From contig NC_135555.1 of the NCBI RefSeq assembly GCF_964340395.1, positions 9,000,931 through 9,064,930 on the forward strand: a stretch of 64,000 nt of DNA, written 5' to 3'. The notes under the pieces were generated by a model that ran no database searches, had not been told where the DNA came from, and saw only the letters and a list, made by a program, of their open reading frames with translations. The DNA comes from Glandiceps talaboti (lineage: Eukaryota > Hemichordata > Enteropneusta > Spengelidae). Every line of letters begins with the position of its first letter. Within the stretch, counting starts at the first letter, position 1. The translations under genes were made by a program, and so were the position numbers. Shown one piece after another: positions 39,792-53,000 of the stretch.

Positions 39792-39960
39792 CTGATTCTC
39801 TGGCTAGGAAAGGGTAGTACGCAAAGTTTTCAAGTCCAAACTTTTCGAAGTCACGGGATATTTCGCCAAGCACCGCGATAATGGCGTCTCCGTCTCGCGA
39901 GAAATGACGTGACTGCGCATGCCCCAAATGCGCAGAAATATTTGCGCAGCTTTTACAAAC
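39792..39960 (-). promoter_or_regulatory. BANP: BANP leader exon/promoter with TCTCGCGAGA, CRE-like and NRF1-like sites
   Basis: A CpG-rich block on the minus strand ends in donor AATCAG|GTAATT at 39792 and would splice to the acceptor CTCTTGCAG at 38012, 32 bp before the BANP ATG. It contains the palindrome TCTCGCGAGA at 39893-39902, TGACGTGA at 39905-39912 and TGCGCATGC at 39914-39922. TCTCGCGAGA is the established BANP-binding element, so the gene may regulate itself. The start of transcription is not fixed; whether these sites are upstream of it or inside the leader is unknown. Confidence 0.65.
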
Positions 39961-40523
39961 ACGACTTGCTCCCCAGTGACTTGCATAATGTCTCAGTGTT
40001 GTGCCACCAGTTTCAGCCAGATATTTCTTTTATAATCGAGGGGAATTAATAATTGCATTACCCGTGTCAATGACTTTATGGAATTACACACACAATTTTA
40101 CACTGTGCTAGCTGCTGATCTACAATCAATGGGCGCGGTTAATAAAAAGAACAGCTGAGGTCAAAGTTTGCAAGATATGCTAATATTGTTACAACTGTGA
40201 CAGCAGATTTGCTCCGATTTGCATGTGTATTCTTCAAAGCGATTCATTGTAAATCGTCTGAAAGGCAGCCAGGGACGGTCTGGCCCATACGTGGAGTTTT
40301 CACTGTTGCCTCGAGCTAGAGCCAGCAATAGAAGTCATCAGTTTGAAAACTTCTAAAGGTGTCATTTTGTCAACAAATATCTAGTGTTGATACCGCACGT
40401 CTCTGGTGGAAAGTTGTTGATGGTTTATCATTACCTCTCTACAGTTGTTAAAAGTTTGATCATTGACTTCGAAGCTTCCGGTTTAGCAGCCTTGACTGTG
40501 GCGACATTTACTACTGTCTAGCT
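39961..40523. promoter_or_regulatory. Shared upstream region between divergent BANP and POGLUT2/3 genes
   Basis: About 560 bp separates the BANP CpG block from the POGLUT2/3 start codon on the opposite strand. No TATA box stands out. The head-to-head arrangement could give coordinated or bidirectional transcription, which is inference only. Confidence 0.35.
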
Positions 40524-40997
40524 ATGCATATTCTGTGGATAGTGGTGACACTTTTCTTCAGCTTTCAAGAAATATTTTGCATTAAAGACCCTGTCACCGG
40601 TCTTGAAAGGGAAAGGATAGTTTGTCCGCAAAAGACGTTGGTCTACGGTCCGGGATTGGAACCCAATTTCGCAGTGCCAGCTCGATTTTTCTTCATCCAT
40701 GCTATTGACACAGAAGGCAAAAAGTAAGTATTCCTGTCACAAGAACTTCAAAATACATTACCAAGGTCTCAATTGACGTGTTGTTGTTGTTTATGTATAC
40801 GAATTTAATCTGTAATTGTTGTTATGTAAATTTGATGACCAGAAGTGTTTTGTAAATTGGTACTGGGTATTATTGTGCTAATGTGAAGATTTAATGAGTT
40901 GAAAGATGGTTAAAATTCCAAGACTCGGAGGTAATTGTAGTACCATGCTAAGAATTAAAAGCGAACAATGATACAAAACTGTGAGAAGTGAAACTGT

Positions 40998-41043
<46 letters not shown>

Positions 41044-44000
41044 TATGAGCAATGCACGGGGTGATACAAATTAATTGCATATTATTGTTGCAATTGTTAA
41101 TCTCTGTTATGTTGGTGTGGCTCATCCCATGGATCTATTAATTGAGATAATAGATAATATAATAGATCGATGGTCATCCATACCAATACTAGTGGTTCAT
41201 AGTGTATGCACATGATGCATGCAATGTCATAGGATAAGTGAACAAGTTGTTTGCTATCTCCCCTCAATGGTAGGCCTAGTGATGTGCTTGTTATTTACTC
41301 CCAATGGTAGGCCAAGTGACGTGTTCCTAACACATGCACCATTCAGTCACGTTTTACTCTTTACTTAAAATGTTTTCCCAGCATTTTATTTTAATGGCCT
41401 CAAGGTTGAATACCTAGTCATGGCACATACTGGAACAGTTACACAGCATGGTAATGTGCCGTAATATTATGAATACATCCAGATTTGTCAGATTTGCTCT
41501 TGCAAGAATCAAATACAAATGTAATGAATAAAAAAAATACAAGTAATTAAATTGTAGTTCAGCCAATTTGATTGATTTCAAAATTCTGTGAAAGAAAAAT
41601 AATATCATGCATTGCTTAATCAAGATAAATTTATAAAGTAATGGAATAACCTACACAATTTATAATACAGACTAGTATATACTTTTATATGCAACTGTGT
41701 TTTTTTTTAATTAGGGTTGATTATCATGATTATTGGAGATATATCTATAAATTTATATTCTGTCAGTAAAATTTGCATATATACTTAATATATTAGTCAC
41801 TACTGTTCAGTTACTATTATTGCTACATAATATATGCAAATTTCACCTTCAGGATACACACCTACAGATATTTCACCCCACTGGAATTCTTCACCCCCTT
41901 ACATTTGTAAATACAGAGACTTAAAAAAAACAGTAGTTATTCCAACTTGAACTAGATATATCATGATCTAGAAATATTAAAATTGAAATGTTCTAGATTG
42001 GGTATTTATCTGTTTGGTATTATTATAAAGTATACTGATCATATACACATGACGTATAGTGCTACTACCAAACCAGAAAGACTATGGAGTTTCAATTAGG
42101 CAATGTAATGGGGATCTACATTTGTTGTTATGAATAACACAAACAAATTAAAATACAGACATTGATAGTGTGCACACTTATAATGACACATTTTATCACA
42201 CTGTGAACACAAATAAACAGTTTTGTGTTTGAATCTGAATCTCCCTTCTTTCAATCGACAGGGATGGCAATTTGTGTTCACAGTTATAGAAAATGTATCA
42301 TTTTATATGCTTGCACACACTATCAGTGTGACTGTGCCTGTGTTTTGTTTTGTGTCATTTGTAACAAAAAAATCCTGTGCAAAAAACATGCTACCTAGTA
42401 CATGTAGAAACTCTAGTCACTCTGGTTTTGTTGTAATCTGTTCTAAAAACAAAGAAAGCATGTTGTGTCTGAAGTGAAAGGTTTAACACTGGGTTCATAA
42501 ATAATCTCCTTATTTTGTTTCATTACAGTTTTACTTACTCTCCAGGACCAAATGCATTCAGTGTGACAGTTCAACCTAGAAACCAGCGAGGTCGTATCTG
42601 GACACAAATTCTGGACAGAAATGATGGCTCATTTATTGTACGCTTCAGAATGTATACTAGTTATGACAACTTGGAAATTACTGTAAAAAGTGGAAGTGTT
42701 CTTGTTGCGAAATCACCATATATTTTGCAAGGTAACCTCTGTCATTACAAATGTATATTTTTCATTGTCAAATATAGACTCAAGTTTGGGCACTGTGTGG
42801 AACTTTCTTTTTCACAATGGTACATGTAACTTTTCTCTCTCTGTACTTATAACCCTTGTACATTCTTTTGTATGCAATTTTAGTTATTTGAGGTGTGTGC
42901 TTCTTTGCGTCATGGGTAGTTGTTTATGTATCTGGTGTTAAATTGTCAGTCTTCAGTTTATTTCTATCTTAGATATAATATATATAGCACTCTAGTGTTA
43001 CTTTCCTTTCAGTCCAAATAAAATAATTTTTAAAAAGTTACCACACCACTTTAGTATAAAATGATTTTGTGATGGAAAATAGTAAAAATTGAATGATAAA
43101 ACAGCAAAATTATGTATAATTTTTTTTACAAGTATATCCAATTTAGAAGACATATTTTGATATAGTTTTATGTAATCTCATATTTTGTTGTTCAACATTA
43201 AAATGTACCAAAAATTGATAGAAAAACAAATTTTGTCCACCAAAATTTGAAAGAAAATAGAGTGGTGCTTTCTCTAACTTCTATTTAAGTTACTCTAGGG
43301 TTCTGATTTAGCTTCTATCATTTCCCAGAGTGTATGTATGTACAGACTGGTATTTCTGTGTTGTGTAGTGCTGTCTGTTTCTTGATATTTTTGTATGTGT
43401 ATAGTTTTGTATGTCTATCTGCCTGTCTCTCACACTTTTCTTTCAGCTTCCAAGAATTTACTTCATGCACTAGTACTGGTGCCATTTGCATTGTACATTA
43501 TCATCTTGTTGATGTATAGTGGATTCCATTTTTCTCAATCATAAATCTGTGACAAAATCTATACCATATGTTTATCACAAAGGAGGAAATGGTGTGCAGC
43601 TCTCTGAAACTTGGATGGAAGGGACACTCTCTCTATTACAAAATGTTTCCTTTAAGCTAATATTTGTTGTAGCGTAATAAATAGAATAACATAGTAAAAA
43701 TAACAGACAAGTAATAACATATGGTATATTTATTGTATCAGTACTACTGTAGGATTTATCAGTGGAACAACATCCTGTTTGTGATTTTTCTTCACTGTCT
43801 CACTAACCACTTGTAATGCTATCATTGACAACTTATTAATTTAGCCACGCCCACCAACTCCATGGCAGCATGCCTGTTTGTAGATATTTATATAATATTC
43901 GCTATATGTAAATTATATCACTCTTGTACTCATCTCAATGAAGGTATATTTGCATATTGACTTCATTTGAATATAGTCAACTAGGCTGACATACGTTATC

Positions 44001-47000
44001 ACTCCCCATTGTGACCAATCAATTTGAGTGATTGCAGTTTTTCAAACCAATCAGTTTGAGCATATGATTTTCAAACAACATTAATTGTTTGTCGTGGCTG
44101 GCAATACAAGCAGTAAGTAAGTCAGTGAGCAAAATCACAGATTACAATGTAAACAGACTAGTAGAACAAAGAAGCAGTCACTTTTTAGCCCCCAATGGGC
44201 CCTGTCCGGAGGGAGTATTACATTGTGTGCATGAGTTCACCCGTCATGTCTCTGGCATGCACCAATGAAGGCTTGATTGAAAACAGATTGTTGTATAGCC
44301 AATTTTGAGATATCTACTATTATTTCAATAATTAAAAAGAAAGAAATAATAAGTGATGGTATATTTATGATAATAATAATTTTTATCAATCTATGCTGGA
44401 TAATGCTTTAATTTTTTATAACCTTGTTTCCCAAGAAGTCCAGTGAGGGTCACCCCTCCTGCGTTCAGTGTTAATATAGGAAGATATCAGGATTTTCCTT
44501 TTGTGAAAGTATCAGACATGTCATTCATTTCTTTGTACCACACTATAAATACATGAATTTTTGTCCTTGTTTAATCTAAAGTACAATCTAATTCTGATAA
44601 TTTGCATGTCATTACCTTTCTTTTCATCAGGACATATTTATCATGAAACTTGCTACTGTCCCACAGAAGATGACGATGCCTGGCAAAAGGATTTACTATG
44701 TAATACTTCACCTCATCCACAAATGACCAGAGATCTGTCATCCTTCCCAAGAGTTGACTTAGACAGACTGGCTAAAGAAGCTCCTGATATATTCCGAAGA
44801 CATAGTCTATGTCATTATAGTATCATAGATAACAAGGTTAGTATAGACATAGTCTATATTATTATACTATCGTAGATAACAAGGTTAGTATAGAGATAGT
44901 CGATATTATTATACTATCGTAGATAACAAGGTTAGTATAGACATAGTCTATATTATTATACTATCATAGATAACAAGGTTAGTATAGATATAGTCTATAT
45001 TATACTATCATAGATAACAAGGTTAGTATAGATATAGTCTATATTATTATACTATCGTAGATAACAAGGTTAGTGTAGACATAGTCTATGTTATACTATC
45101 ATAGATAACAAGGTTAGTGTAGACATAGTCTATGTCATTATACTATCGTAGATAACAAGGTTAGTGTAGACATAGTCTATGTCATTATACTATCGTAGAT
45201 AACAAGGTTATTATAGACAGTCTATGTTATTATACTATCGTAGATAACAAGGTTAGTATAGACATAGTCTATGTTATTATACTATCATAGATAACAAGGT
45301 TAGTGTAGACATAGTCTATGTCATTATACTATCATAGATAACAAGGTTAGTATAGACATAGTCTATGTTATTATACTATCATAGATAACAAGGTTAGTGT
45401 AGACATAGTCTGTTATACTATCGCAGATAACAAGGTTAGTGTAGACATAGTCTATGTTATTATACTATCATAGATAACAAGGTTAGTATAGACATAGTCT
45501 ATATTATTATACTATTGTAGATAACAAGGTTAGTATAGACAGTCTATGTTATTATACTATCATAGATAACAAGGTTAGTGTAGACATAGTCTATGTTATT
45601 ATACTATCATAGATAACAAGGTTAGTGTAGACATAGTCTATATTATTATACTATCGTAGATAACAAGGTTAGTGTAGACATAGTCTATGTCATAGTATCA
45701 TAGATAACAAGGTTAGTGTAGACATAGTCTATGTTATACTATCATAGATAACAAGGTTAGTGTAGACATAGTCTATGTCAGTACGGTATCATAGATAACA
45801 AGGTTAGTGTAGACATAGTCTATATTATTATACTATCATAGATAACAAGGTTAGTATAGACATAGTCTATATTATTATACTATCGTAGATAACAAGGTTA
45901 GTGTAGACATAGTCTATATTATTATACTATCATAGATAACAAGGTTAGTATAGACATAGTCTATATTATTATACTATCGTAGATAACAAGGTTAGTGTAG
46001 ACATAGTCTATATTATTATACTATCATAGATAACAAGGTTAGTATAGACATAGTCTATGTCATTATACTATCGTAGATAACAAGGTTATTATAGACAGTC
46101 TGTGTTATACTATCATAGATAAGGTTATTGTAGACATAGTCTATATTATTATACTATCATAGATAACAAGGTTAGTATAGACAGTCTATGTTATTATACT
46201 ATCATAGATAACAAGGTTAGTGTAGACATAGTCTATGTTATTATACTATCATAGATAACAAGGTTAGTGTAGACATAGTCTATATTATTATACTATCGTA
46301 GATAACAAGGTTAGTGTAGACATAGTCTATGTCATAGTATCATAGATAACAAGGTTAGTGTAGACATAGTCTATGTTATACTATCATAGATAACAAGGTT
46401 AGTGTAGACATAGTCTATGTCAGTACGGTATCATAGATAACAAGGTTAGTGTAGACATAGTCTATATTATTATACTATCATAGATAACAAGGTTAGTATA
46501 GACATAGTCTATATTATTATACTATCGTAGATAACAAGGTTAGTGTAGACATAGTCTATATTATTATACTATCATAGATAACAAGGTTAGTATAGACATA
46601 GTCTATATTATTATACTATCATAGATAACAAGGTTAGTATAGACATAGTCTATGTCATTATACTATCGTAGATAACAAGGTTATTATAGACAGTCTGTGT
46701 TATACTATCGTAGATAACAAGGTTATTGTAGACATAGTCTATGTTATTATACTATCATAGATAACAAGGTTAGTGTAGACATAGTCTATGTTATACTATC
46801 GTAGATAACAAGGTTATTGTATACATAGTCTATGTTATTATACTATCATAGATAACAAGGTTAGTATAGACATAGTCTATATTATTATACTATCATAGAT
46901 AACAAGGTTAGTATAGACATAGTCTATGTCATTATACTATCGTAGATAACAAGGTTATTATAGACAGTCTGTGTTATACTATCGTAGATAACAAGGTTAT

Positions 47001-50000
47001 TGTAGACATAGTCTATGTTATTATACTATCATAGATAACAAGGTTAGTGTAGACATAGTCTATGTTATACTATCGTAGATAACAAGGTTATTGTATACAT
47101 AGTCTATGTTATTATACTATCATAGATAACAAGGTTAGTATAGACATAGTCTGTGTTATTATACTATCGTATATAACAAGGTTAGTGTAGACATAGTCTA
47201 TGTTATTATACTATCGTAGATAACAAGGTTAGTATAGACATAGTCTATGTTATTATACTATCGTAGATAACAAGGTTAGTATAGACATAGTCTATGTTAT
47301 TATACTATCGTAGATAACAAGGTTAGTGTAGACATAGTCTATGTTATTATACTATCGTAGATAACAAGGTTAGTGTAGACATAGTCTATGTTATTATACT
47401 ATCGTAGATAACAAGGTTAGTATAGACATAGTCTATATTATACTATCATAGATAACAAGGTTAGTGTAGACATAGTCTATGTTATTATACTATCGTAGAT
47501 AACAAGGTTAGTGTAGACATAGTCTATATTATTATACTATCATAGATAACAAGGTTAGTGTAGACATAGTCTATGTCATAGTATAATAGATAACAAGGTT
47601 AGTATAGACATAGTCTATATTATTATACTATCGTAGATAACAAGGTTATTGTAGACATAGTCTATGTTATTATACTATCATAGATAAGGTTATTGTAGAC
47701 ATAGTCTATATTATTATACTATCATAGATAACAAGGTTATTGTAGACATAGTCTATGTTATTATACTGTCGTATATAACAAGGTTAGTGTAGACATAGTC
47801 TATGTCATTATACTATCGTAGATAACAAGGTTATTGTAGACATAGTCTATATTATACTATCATAGATAACAAGGTTAGTGTAGACATAGTCTATGTTATT
47901 ATACTATCGTAGATAACAAGGTTAGTGTAGACATAGTCTACAAGGTAGATAACATAGATAACAAGGTTAGTGTAGACATAGTTGCTATCAATTCAAATTT
48001 GAGGTTATGAAGTGTGGAGGAACACAACAGTTGGCTGACATGGAACAAACAAATCCCCAGCTATAACAAGAATTAAGGGGTCACAAACAAATAATGTGTA
48101 TTTGATAAAAGCCTGATGAACCACCCTCCCCCACAGCAATGAGTGGCCAGAACTGCCTGATTACTGTATATTCATACTGTGTACATACACGCTGTGTTCA
48201 TCATATAATTATATATCAGTCTCTAGATATATCAATCTGATTTATAGTATTTACATCTCAGCATGTATACATTTCTGCTGTTTGTGAAATAGTTAATTCT
48301 ATTAGTTTGAATCATAAAAAGGAACCAGCTGTTATTTTATGATTGTATGCTTACTACAGTAACTTAAATTTATGATTTATAATTCTGTTATAAAGGAAGA
48401 GCTGACTACCTAGATAATGGGACACGAAGTATTATGACATTACCACAGAACTAGTATGTTATAGAAATTCTAAAGTTGCATGGACCAATATTTGTAATAA
48501 TTTAATTCTAGTTTTATGTATAATTATATTTTATCCCTCTAAGCCATCCAAGTTGAACACATTCAAACAAACATATGGAATTTGTGACACATGACCGGAA
48601 GGGTTTTGTCACTTCTTGTCTTTCAACGCTCATAGTGACAAGGCCCCTTAGGTCACTCATATTTTCTTTGGCTGAATGAAGAAAAATATTGAAACTAAAG
48701 AAATATTATTTGTCTTATAGATATACAGAAAAACTCATGGTGAACATGTTGGTTTCAAGATGTTCATGGATGCTATATTGCTGTCATTAACCAGAAAGGT
48801 ATGTTTTTTTTTGTTTTTTTTTATAGAAGTCTGCTATGTATTTGCTGTGATAAGTCTGTTATTTTGATAATAGTAAAGAGCTAGAGAGAACATATACTAA
48901 TAGTCAGATGATACTTCTGTATCACTCAGTCACAGACACTGTAAGATAATACAATTGATTTCAACTCTTCATGACATTTCAGTACTGTCAGTTTCATGCA
49001 CAAACAGATAGGGAAGTACAGTCACTAGCATGACCTCGTGACCTGTGATTCAATCTGTTCCTGGTATTTTTGCGCCACAGATTTTATCAATTATCAATGA
49101 GAATAATCCCATTGTTTAGTGCTCTGTAACTTAATTTACAATTCAAAGTTATTATTTCATATTTAGATATAATTCCAAAATAATTTTCTTTGTTCAAGCA
49201 AGGAAAAATATGAGATTCCTAAGGGGTGTAGCGACTCATAGTGACAAGCCTTTAGGTCACGAGTTTTTGTCTGACTAAATGAAGAATGTGATTATAGTTG
49301 AGAAGGTGAGATTACCAGACATGGAATTTTTTTGTTAATTTGCACCTCAAAGTTAGTATTAAATGTGTATACTTGTATTGAAGGTAAGGTTACCAGACAT
49401 GGAATTCTTTGTCAATCTTGGTGATTGGCCCTTGGAGAAGAGAGCAGTTGGTGATGACCCATTGCCTATCTTCTCATGGTGTGGATCAGATGGCAGTAGA
49501 GATATCGTCATGCCAACATATGATTTAACAGAGTCTGCATTGGAAACTATGGGCAGGTAGGCAACATTTCATAATGATACAAGAATGAAACTGGGGGCAG
49601 GTAGGCAACATTTCATATGATACAAGAATGAAACTGGGGGCAGGTAGGCAACATTTCATATGCTACAAGAATGAAACTGGGGGCAGGTAGGCAACATTTC
49701 ATATGCTACAAGAATGAAACTGGGGGCAGGTAGGCAACATTTCATATGCTACAAGAATGAAACTGGGGGCAGGTAGGTAACATTTCATATGCTACAAGAA
49801 TGAAACTATGGGCAGGTAGGCAACATTTCATATGCTACAAGAATGAAACTATGGGCAGGTAGGCAACATTTCATATGCTACAAGAATGAAACTATGGGCA
49901 GGTAGGCAACATTTCATATGCTACAAGAATGAAACTATGGGCAGGTAGGCAACATTTCATATGCTACAAGAATTAGTGTTCATGAATTCTGGGTTCGCAG

Positions 50001-53000
50001 TTACAAATGAAAATTTCTATTCAGAGAAGTCCAAAAATTTTGGAAGCAAATCCCTTAAAGTTTCACTCACATCTTGTCAGCATCATCAGGGGTGTACTAC
50101 ATGTGCTGTTGTCACATATTTGATGTGCTATGAAAAATTTGTAATTATAATATGCATTATTCTCGTAAAAATCAACATGACTTGTGTAAATAAAGTATGA
50201 CAATAAAAGTAATTTTGAAATTTCATTTCCACGATAAGCTGTTTAATGAGAAATGATATCTTGTGAATTCAATAATAAAAACTTGGACAAGATAAAATGC
50301 ATTGGTTTCGTTCATGTCCACTTATCAGAACTTAGACAGAAGTGGTGTACAGGCCTTGGTAGGAAGCTTACAAAAGTATCGTGAACTGTTTGAATTGTTT
50401 AAAAGTACAATAACCAATAGAAATAGATGACAACCCATCAGTGGGCAGGTTTGATTTGTGTTTGTGTGTTTGTTTGTTCTTTCCATCTTTAGGGTAACTT
50501 TGGACATGTTGTCAGTCCAAGGAAATACAGGACCACTGTGGGTAAACAAGACAGACAAGGGTTTCTGGAGAGGGAGAGACAGTCGTCGAGAGAGACTCAA
50601 TCTGGTAAAGTTGGCTAGGAAAAATCCTGATCTGCTGGATGCAGAACTTACCAACTTTTTCTTCTTTAGGGACGAAATGGAAGAGTACGGACCAAAAGTG
50701 TCCCACATTTCATTCTTTGATTTCTTTAAGGTAAGGAGACTCCCCCACCCTCATACACACACACACACTTACACACAGAGATACAAAGGGAGTAAATGTT
50801 GATCCTGAATATGTTATAACGTCAAATATCCCCAAATTGTTCATAAACAACATCTGAAGTGTTCATCAAGCATTTCTACAACATGATAATAATACCCTTG
50901 TAATAATTACAGCTGTTACCATAGTGATAAACTTGCCGTAATCTTACCTGTGATCATGACTGCTGTCGTAGCAACAATAGAGTTGCAGTGATGGTGACTG
51001 TTGTCATAGTTGTGATAGACATGTAGTGATAGTTGTTGTCATAGTGATAATAGAATTGTGACTTTTGCTGTTGTCAATTGATGATAGACTTGCTGTGAAT
51101 AAGACTGTTGCCATAGTAGTGATAGACTCGTATTGATGAGGACTGTTGTCATAGTGATGATAGACACGCAGTGATAATTGTCGTCATAGTGATGGAATTA
51201 TTGTGCCCATTATGGTTGTCGTAGTTATGAGAGACTTGCAGCAATCTAGACTGTTGTCATTGTGGTAGACTTTCAGCGATAACTGTTCTCATAGGGATGA
51301 TATACTTGCATTGATGATGACCACTGTTTATATCCCTATATAGTACAAATACCAAATCAACATTGATGGTACAGTGGCAGCATATCGCTTCCCATATCTA
51401 ATGGCAGGAGACAGTGTAGTTTTCAAACATGAATCTATCTACTATGAACACTTCTATAAAAGTCTGAAACAGTGGGTCCACTTTATACCATTCAAGAAAG
51501 ACCTGAGTGACCTTGTGGAGAAAATCAGCTGGGCTAAAGATCATGATGAAGAGGTATGTCAAAAAATTGAAATAGTGGTCATGAAATTAGTATTGATAAA
51601 TTGCTTTGTATCACAGTCATTTATTTTCTACATGAAAAGAATTTTCTTCAATCTTCCTGTCATTTAGTTTTTCAGAGCCGATTTTTTTTTTCACATTAGA
51701 AGGTAATAGTTAGAGATAGAGAGTGTAACCTTTCCTACTGTTTTGGAGAGCAAATACTAGTATCTGTAAAGTAAATTCAATTTGTCAAAAAGAATAGTTT
51801 TTTTTTTATTACCTGTTGATATGTACAAGATGTAGAATCTGTTGTGTGAAATATGGCATCTCTGTATGGCACACATGTTGTCATGGTAATTCATTTGACC
51901 CTATGTCTTTACTGTGGAGCAGTCAAAGAACATAACAGATGTTGAAGAAGTAGACAAAACGAAAGACTTAAAAATACATAACAGACTGCAAATGTAGTAA
52001 TATGGTTTAGGTCTGATTGCGTTGTTCTGTTTTTATTTGTAGGCCTATCAGATAGCAGAGAATGCACGGGAGTTTGCACGAAACAACCTAATGTCCAATG
52101 ATGTGTTTTGTTATTACTTTCAAGTACTGAAGGTGAGACAGATAACCTTTTATTTGATATTGTTGTGATTTCAGGAATAGAACACCATGTTCAGGTGTTT
52201 ACACATTTGTCTTCAAAATTCTCACCATGACGTCCATCTCCAAGGTCAAGGGTCAGTCAAGACTGATCTTACTCATCAATGAAATGTAAATAAGAGAATT
52301 TTGATTTACCTGCATGTTGCCATGGATACAAAGGAGGATACATATACATATACCTGTTTAGAATTCGATTTCAAATATACAGTTATAGAGATTACTGTAG
52401 AGGTTTTGCTCCAGAATTATATTTGTCACTACTACTACCTATGGATAATATTGACCCTCATGTAACAGATACAATATCTTTTTTTATAAGTAATTGATGC
52501 AATATTTAGTGAATTTATCTTTGGTTACTTTTGGAGAAAAATGTCTCAGTTGAAGCTAGTGCAGGACAATGTATAACTGAAAAGTTACATTTCCAAAACA
52601 AAGATGGCACTTTCATAAATCCTGGTACTCTTGCTGCTAGACCCCCCAGGCTGTTCTGCTTATGGTAAAGGTGACCAAAGGTCACTACTGGGGGTGCTGC
52701 ACCTAGACAGAGGTACTCGTTTCCTGTGAGATTTATTCAGTAACCTCCAAGATCCAAGGTCTTACTTCAAGACTATAATTCTGGCTACTAGTACTACATG
52801 TTTTTTTTCTGTATTTGCAATTCAGGAATATGCTAAAAGACAAAATAGAGAACCTAAACTCTATGAAGGAATGGAAGAAGTGGAGCAACCAGAAGATAAA
52901 TCACCTTGTAAATGTCACCATTTCCTTCCTGTAAGTATATACATATATCTGATTTGTAACATTGGACACAATATACACAGATAAGGGGTAGAAATAGTGT

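Noticed and set aside
44836-47990. CRISPR-like regular repeat array
   Set aside because: Units are contiguous with no unique spacers, lie in a eukaryotic intron and derive from the exon boundary; it is a minisatellite. The same applies to 49542-49971 and 18666-19620.
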